The notes under the pieces: generated by a model | The model's database searches: none | Told to the model about the DNA's origin: nothing | The model's input: only the letters and a program-made list of their open reading frames with translations | From: Ignavibacteriales bacterium | GTDB lineage: Bacteria; Bacteroidota; Ignavibacteria; UBA10030 | Direction: 5' to 3' | Length of the DNA: 64,000 nucleotides | NCBI GenBank assembly: GCA_026390595.1 | Contig: JAPLFQ010000008.1 | Coordinates: 1 to 64,000, forward strand | Shown here: piece after piece, positions 59,582 through 64,000 of the stretch | Layout of the letters: every line of letters starts with the position of its first letter | Numbering within the stretch: the stretch's first letter is position 1 | Made by a program: the position numbers and the translations under genes

Positions 59582-60832
59582 TCAGGTACCAAAAAACAGC
59601 GGTACGATATGCCTTTGATAGAGGTTTTCGGAAACGTTGTTGGCAATCGTGTCCCGGTACTTCACCAACATTCCAATGTAGCGATCCCCCATTTCCGCGG
59701 CAACTTTGTACCCAACATGAAGCAATTGCCTGAAATGGAGATTGTATCGGGGATCTGTCTGATTGTGTCTGAGCGCGCACGCATAGTCGTCACTTCCCCA
59801 TGTCTGGATTTTCTGAGGATCGGGAAGCTTCGACCTGTCGATATTGATGACGGTTTCGTACGGTTTGCACAGCTCGTCGATCCTGCTGAAAGCAGTTGCG
59901 TAAATTTCCTGTGCAATCTTCAGTCCCTCTCCACCGGCAGACGCCAGACCGATGAGTTCTTCCAGCCACGTCGTCCCAGCTGTCTTCAAATGCAAGCCTG
60001 CATTTTGCTTTTGCATGGCACGGCGGATCACCGGATAGAGCGAGAACTTATCGCTGCCGGAATGTACGCTCAGCTTGAGGTTCTTGGGAAGATCGAACGT
60101 CTTGATTGCATGCTCAATCACCAGCAGATCCTCCTCGAACTCTGTCGTGAATTTCTCTACGCTCCCGACGTAGTCGATTCCCTTCAGGAACGAGCCGGTG
60201 AACTTCGGCGCGATCGTTTGTACGCGCACACCTTCTTCCGCAAGCGCAGCCAGAATGAAAAACAACTGTGCGGGCGTCTGCGGTTCGTTTGCCTCGTCCG
60301 TCGACACCTCGGCCACAAAATTTTCCTCCCCCTTCTTCGTAGCGATGTGCCGGTAGATTCTGCCGGCCTCTTTCACCGCGAAGAGGTACTTCCGCCCGAT
60401 TGCATACAGATCGTCTTCCGTTACCTTCGTCGTCGTATGAACACCGGCCAGCGGAAACGCAGCGGTATGCTTCATCATCGATCGGACGAATGCTTCAATG
60501 TCCTTCTCCTCCGCCGCTTTACCGATGAAATCAGCCACATCGAGTGTATAGAAGTTGCTCGAATCGAGGAACAGATCAACATTCTTCAAGCTGATATGAT
60601 CTGCGTCGACGTAGTGCGCATAGCGCCAGCTGCGTTCCTTGACTGCGGAATCAGCCGCGATTCTCGTGTCGGCGGGTTTTGTTCCAACGATTGTATGTTC
60701 TCGGAATGATTTGTTCCACACGGGTACTATCTGTACACCGCGCTGAGCGGCGTGTTCGAGCGCCTGCAGCTGTGCCGCGCCCTGATGTCCAAACCTGTCA
60801 CCAACTCCAATGGAATATTTTTCCAGTATCAT
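59582..60832 (-). CDS. uxaE: Tagaturonate epimerase (UxaE family)
   Basis: Converts D-tagaturonate to D-fructuronate in the galacturonate branch of pectin catabolism, in the cytoplasm. The 416-residue sequence reads MILEKYSIGVGDRFGHQG at the start, and 'TIAPKFTGSFLKGIDYVGSV' followed by 'LKLSVHSGSDKFSLYPVIRR' and 'GLHLKTAGTTWLEELIGLAS' matches the UxaE family as I know it (metal-dependent barrel). GGAG lies six bases before ATG 60832. It is the last gene of a run larA-like, pdxB, gnd, uxaE and links the pectin region to sugar-acid metabolism. No uxaC/uxaB/kdgK/kdgA are seen in this window. Confidence 0.85.
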   Translation of the reverse strand: MILEKYSIGVGDRFGHQGAAQLQALEHAAQRGVQIVPVWNKSFREHTIVGTKPADTRIAADSAVKERSWRYAHYVDADHISLKNVDLFLDSSNFYTLDVADFIGKAAEEKDIEAFVRSMMKHTAAFPLAGVHTTTKVTEDDLYAIGRKYLFAVKEAGRIYRHIATKKGEENFVAEVSTDEANEPQTPAQLFFILAALAEEGVRVQTIAPKFTGSFLKGIDYVGSVEKFTTEFEEDLLVIEHAIKTFDLPKNLKLSVHSGSDKFSLYPVIRRAMQKQNAGLHLKTAGTTWLEELIGLASAGGEGLKIAQEIYATAFSRIDELCKPYETVINIDRSKLPDPQKIQTWGSDDYACALRHNQTDPRYNLHFRQLLHVGYKVAAEMGDRYIGMLVKYRDTIANNVSENLYQRHIVPLFFGT

Positions 60833-60891
60833 GCGTTTCTCCGTTCTCTTTGTCAAAGTGCTTCATGTTGTCGAACGACATCGCCCTGCTG

Positions 60892-62346
60892 TTACACGAT
60901 ATAGGTCGACGATGCTGTGTCTCCTCCGCGGCCGGTCCAATTCGTATGGAAGAACTCTCCGCGCGGCTTATCGATCCGCTCAAACATATGTGCTCCAAAA
61001 TAGTCGCGCTGCGCCTGCAGAAGGTTTGCCGGCAGGCGTGCGTTGCGATACCCATCGAAATAGTTCAGTGCCGTGGAAAATGCGGGAATCCAGACTCCAT
61101 GCATCACTGCGGTCGCGATCACGCGCCGCCATGCTTCCTGCGATGCTGCGATCTTCTCCTTGAAGAACGGATCGAGCAACAGGTTTGCAAGCGTCGGGTT
61201 TTTCTCGAATGCCTCCTTGATCTTGCCGAGGAACGCCGAGCGGATGATGCAGCCGCCACGCCACAGGAGCGCGATGCCGCCATAGTTCAGATTCCATTTG
61301 AATTCATCCGCCGCCGCACGCATCAGGGTGAAGCCCTGGGCGTACGAGACAATTTTGGACGCGTAGAGAGCCTTCTCAAGATCCCCAAGAAACGCCTTCT
61401 TGTCGCCCGTAAACTTCGTGGCGGGGCCTTTCAGCACGCCGGACGCCGCCACCCGTTCTTCTTTAATAGCAGAAAGACAACGCGCAAACACGGATTCGCT
61501 GATCAATGTGAGCGGGATTCCGAGATCGAGCGAAGTCACACTCGTCCATTTTCCTGTCCCCTTTTGGCCCGCGGTATCGAGAATCTTGTCCACGAGCGGC
61601 TGGCCATCTACGTCTTTGTAGTCAAGGATGTCCCGCGTAATTTCAATCAGATAGCTGTCAAGGTCCCCTTTGTTCCAGCCCTTAAAGACTTCGTGCATCT
61701 CGCCAGCGTTCATACCCAGCAATTCGTGCATGATCTGATAGGCCTCGCAGATGAGCTGCATGTCGCCGTATTCGATTCCGTTATGGACCATTTTGACGAA
61801 ATGCCCCGCTCCGTCGTTTCCCACCCAATCACAACATGGGGTTCCATCTGCCACTTTGGCGGCGATGGATTGGAAAACGGGCTTCACCTGAGGCCAGGCC
61901 GCCGGAGAGCCCCCTGGCATGATCGATGGACCCTTCAGTGCTCCTTCCTCACCTCCGGAAACGCCCGTCCCGATGTACAAGAACCCCTTCGACTCAAGGT
62001 ACTTTGTCCTTCGGATGGTGTCGGGGAAGTGCGAATTCCCGCCATCGATAATGATATCGCCGGCATCCAGGTGCGGAATAATCTGCTCGATGAATTCATC
62101 GACCGGTTTCCCGGCTTTCACCATGAGCATAACCCGGCGAGGCTTTTTGAGGGAAGCCACGAGCTCGGCGATCGAATGCGCGCCGAGGATCTTCTTTCCC
62201 TGAGCACGCCCCTGAATGAAATGATCAACTTTGTCGACGGTCCGGTTAAACACCGCAACTGTAAACCCGCGGCTTTCAATATTCAAGACAAGGTTTTCTC
62301 CCATCACCGCCAATCCAACGAGTCCGAAATCAGCTTGTTGTTGCAT
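60892..62346 (-). CDS. gnd: 6-phosphogluconate dehydrogenase (decarboxylating)
   Basis: Oxidative decarboxylation of 6-phosphogluconate to ribulose 5-phosphate with NADP+. The 484-residue length is standard. Rossmann motif [18 protein letters not shown] followed by NRTVDKVD, the signature '[20 protein letters not shown]', '[20 protein letters not shown]', catalytic Lys region '[20 protein letters not shown]' and the all-alpha C-terminal domain are present. It lies 59 bp upstream of uxaE and about 24 bp downstream of pdxB, so it is part of their operon although its partners zwf-pgl are 37 kb away. Confidence 0.96.
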   Translation of the reverse strand: MQQQADFGLVGLAVMGENLVLNIESRGFTVAVFNRTVDKVDHFIQGRAQGKKILGAHSIAELVASLKKPRRVMLMVKAGKPVDEFIEQIIPHLDAGDIIIDGGNSHFPDTIRRTKYLESKGFLYIGTGVSGGEEGALKGPSIMPGGSPAAWPQVKPVFQSIAAKVADGTPCCDWVGNDGAGHFVKMVHNGIEYGDMQLICEAYQIMHELLGMNAGEMHEVFKGWNKGDLDSYLIEITRDILDYKDVDGQPLVDKILDTAGQKGTGKWTSVTSLDLGIPLTLISESVFARCLSAIKEERVAASGVLKGPATKFTGDKKAFLGDLEKALYASKIVSYAQGFTLMRAAADEFKWNLNYGGIALLWRGGCIIRSAFLGKIKEAFEKNPTLANLLLDPFFKEKIAASQEAWRRVIATAVMHGVWIPAFSTALNYFDGYRNARLPANLLQAQRDYFGAHMFERIDKPRGEFFHTNWTGRGGDTASSTYIV

Positions 62347-62369
62347 GCTTTTGCTTTCTGTTGTTGTGT

Positions 62370-63497
62370 CTAGTGTAGTGTTTTGAATCCTATTGCCTTC
62401 ACGATCGGCTCCAGTCCATCGCGTGCATGGAGCAACCTGACGGTGTACGTCGGGAACTCCCTCCGTAACGGATACTCACCGCGCTGCTTCTCAAATGCCG
62501 CCGGAAACATCCGGAGTCTGGCATCATCTGTAAGTACGTCATACGTGCGCTTCACGAGACCCGCGACCACGTTCTGCGTGCTCTGGTTGGCGCACTCAAC
62601 TTCGAGCGTCGTGCTTGCGGGCAATGGCACTTTTTCAGGGTACCATTCGTGAAGATCCAATCCGAAGAAACGACTGAATGCCTGCACACTCATCGCTGTG
62701 CCGTTGGCTTTTCCATCTGCGGAATAGCCGGCAATATGCGGCGTCGCGATTCCAGCGAGGCGAAGAAGATCCGGGTCGATATCGGGTTCATGCTCCCATA
62801 CATCCAGCACCGTGTCCTTCATCGGCCTGCTTTTCAGAACCGATTTCAGTGCTTCACCATCCACCACTTCCCCCCGGGACGAATTGATGAGGATGTGATC
62901 TTTTCTGAATTTCGCAAGCAGTCGTTCATCCACCATGTGCAGCGTTTTGTCCGGGCCATCGGGATTCAAAGGAACATGAAACGTGACAATATCCGACTGG
63001 TCGATGAGCGTATCGAGCGATACGAAATCCTTTGATCCCTCGTGACGTTCGCGCGGGGGATCGTTCAACAACACTCTCATCCCGAGCGCCTGGCAGAGCT
63101 TCGCCACCTTGCGGCCGACGTTTCCGACACCTACGATGCCGATGGTTTTCTGAGCAAGCTCAAACCGGTGCTGTTCGGCAAGGTGAAAGAGCGCCGCGGC
63201 AACGTACTGCTGGACAGAGGATGCATTGCAGCCGGCGGCGTTCGTCCAGAAAATCTTGTTCGCATTACAGAATGCAGTGTCGATATGATCAAACCCGATT
63301 GTCGCCGAGGCAATAAACCTGACCCGGGTCCCTTCCAGCAATTTCCGTGTGCATTTCGTCCGTGTGCGGACGATCAGCGCGTCGGCATCCCGGATGTCCG
63401 CCTGTCCGATCTCATGCCCCTCGAGATAAAGGACCTCGGCGTGCGGCTCGAGCACTCCCTTGATAAACGGAATGTTCCTATCGATGACAACTTTCAT
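62370..63497 (-). CDS. pdxB: 4-phosphoerythronate dehydrogenase-like 2-hydroxyacid dehydrogenase
   Basis: A 375-residue NAD-dependent D-2-hydroxyacid dehydrogenase. The N-terminus [20 protein letters not shown], then '[20 protein letters not shown]' and '[20 protein letters not shown]', are typical PdxB. The Rossmann motif is [16 protein letters not shown]; catalytic Arg in [13 protein letters not shown], Glu in [10 protein letters not shown], His in [13 protein letters not shown]. The C-terminal extension of about 80 residues also fits PdxB (pyridoxal phosphate synthesis). In this operon an alternative role on a sugar-acid intermediate is conceivable. No Shine-Dalgarno sequence; the ATG is the only sensible start. 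Confidence 0.88.
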   Translation of the reverse strand: MKVVIDRNIPFIKGVLEPHAEVLYLEGHEIGQADIRDADALIVRTRTKCTRKLLEGTRVRFIASATIGFDHIDTAFCNANKIFWTNAAGCNASSVQQYVAAALFHLAEQHRFELAQKTIGIVGVGNVGRKVAKLCQALGMRVLLNDPPRERHEGSKDFVSLDTLIDQSDIVTFHVPLNPDGPDKTLHMVDERLLAKFRKDHILINSSRGEVVDGEALKSVLKSRPMKDTVLDVWEHEPDIDPDLLRLAGIATPHIAGYSADGKANGTAMSVQAFSRFFGLDLHEWYPEKVPLPASTTLEVECANQSTQNVVAGLVKRTYDVLTDDARLRMFPAAFEKQRGEYPLRREFPTYTVRLLHARDGLEPIVKAIGFKTLH

Positions 63498-63551
63498 TCG
63501 ATTCGTTCGGTGAGATACTGTGAAGGCTGACGTGGAACGATGCTCCCTCTG

Positions 63552-64000
63552 CTATCGAAATCGATCCCGGTGAGCCCAAAGCCCCAATGCGGGATTTGAG
63601 ACAAAGAATACTTTCTCGCCATCGGGCATTGTGTTGAATCCTTCGCTCAGCGTGCCCGGGTTGTACTTCGCCATCATCGTGTTCAAATCGGCGTAGTGGA
63701 AGTTGACGCTCTCAATTTCCTGTTTCGTGAGATGTCCCGGGCAGTACGTGATCGAGAAACGTCCCTCAGACGAGCCGTGGATGAGGTGGGCAGCAGCACT
63801 CAGGTTATGTTTCAGATCTTCCGTGCTCTCTACATACCGCAACACTTCAGGGGTGGTCACATATCCGTACTTGCGTATAAGGACATCGATCTGCTTGTCC
63901 TCGCCAAATTCTTTCAGGCCGGGGGCCAACACGATGAGTTCCCCCCCATCGGCGATTGCCATCCTGGTCCGATACACACTTTTATTGCCGAGCCACGTGC
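63552..64000 (-). CDS. LarA/DUF2088-like protein, C-terminal part (5' end outside window)
   Basis: The open frame continues to the window edge (last visible residues TWLGNKSVYRTR, then MAIADGGELIVLAPGLKEFG). 'DGGELIVLAPGLKEFGEDKQ' followed by IDVLIRKYGYVTTPEVLRYV is the C-terminal region of nickel-pincer lactate racemase-like (DUF2088) proteins. About 149 residues are visible, roughly a third of such a protein. In sugar-acid loci LarA homologues can epimerise or racemise other 2-hydroxyacids, which fits the uxaE operon (inference). The stop lies 54 bp before pdxB. Confidence 0.75.
   Translation of the reverse strand, partial: TWLGNKSVYRTRMAIADGGELIVLAPGLKEFGEDKQIDVLIRKYGYVTTPEVLRYVESTEDLKHNLSAAAHLIHGSSEGRFSITYCPGHLTKQEIESVNFHYADLNTMMAKYNPGTLSEGFNTMPDGEKVFFVSNPALGLWAHRDRFR

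Noticed and set aside
59582-60832. L-rhamnose isomerase assignment for the uxaE gene
   Set aside because: Expected in a rhamnogalacturonan locus, but the sequence motifs fit the UxaE tagaturonate epimerase family rather than RhaA.
60679-62373. Very long plus-strand open frame (564 codons) opposite gnd
   Set aside because: It is exactly antisense to a textbook gnd gene, has no domain-like pattern and no ribosome-binding site; a by-product of codon bias in a GC-moderate genome. The same applies to plus-strand frames opposite the RND permease (e.g. 1686-2429).

Overview
The window looks like a chromosomal segment of a Bacteroidota/FCB-group bacterium, most likely Ignavibacteria or a close relative. 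This is inferred from several secreted enzymes ending in type IX secretion (T9SS) C-terminal sorting domains of the 'NYPNPFNPST...SSGVYLYRLRAG' kind, a PorV/PorQ-like outer-membrane protein, TonB receptors with carboxypeptidase-like N-terminal domains, a DUF4249-type lipoprotein and NarL-type signalling. No rRNA, tRNA, CRISPR array or replication origin was seen. Many starts are GTG or TTG and are supported by a Shine-Dalgarno sequence.

Layout. 0-6.3 kb: the end of an insertion sequence cut by the window edge, an RND efflux pump with its adaptor, a small PAS protein and an aldo/keto reductase. 6.5-12.6 kb: a minus-strand locus with a tiny secreted four-cysteine peptide, a beta-propeller lipoprotein, a membrane-anchored CxxC thioredoxin-like protein, a MauE-like membrane protein, a DUF4249 lipoprotein and a TonB receptor. 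Its composition recalls the mau (methylamine dehydrogenase) locus and is the best candidate here for an undescribed system. 13.7-17 kb (plus strand): a protein with an internally duplicated domain of unknown function, then a membrane protein/histidine kinase/response regulator set. 17.3-24 kb: a lipocalin-like protein, a DinB-like protein, a T9SS-secreted possible glycosidase, a methyltransferase, a short secreted protein bracketed by two copies of a miniature inverted-repeat element, and zwf-pgl of the oxidative pentose phosphate pathway.

24-59 kb is a large pectin/rhamnogalacturonan utilisation region, all on the minus strand. It holds two CE12-type acetylesterases (one fused to a second domain), two alpha/beta hydrolases, PL10, PL9 and PL1 lyases, two GH28 polygalacturonases, two CE8 pectin esterases (one atypical), GH43, GH105, a Tat-exported Gfo/Idh/MocA protein, a secreted beta-helix protein, two TonB receptors, a PorV-like protein, an outer-membrane beta-barrel and a LacI regulator. 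No SusD partner was found for either receptor. A promoter with a LacI-type operator lies in front of the 56.2-59.2 kb receptor gene. 59.6-64 kb: a LarA-like protein (partial), pdxB, gnd and uxaE (tagaturonate epimerase), which would carry galacturonate released by the pectin enzymes into central metabolism.

The intergenic DNA is rich in palindromic elements: a DUF559 nuclease gene bracketed by inverted repeats and set inside the pectin region; a 25-bp hairpin module found both there and as a clean insertion in one of two sister elements; elements whose ends carry the TAG stop codon of the neighbouring gene; four hairpins with an AGT-NNN-ACT core in two pairs spaced 30 bp; and tandem hairpins inserted in frame in a T9SS sorting domain.
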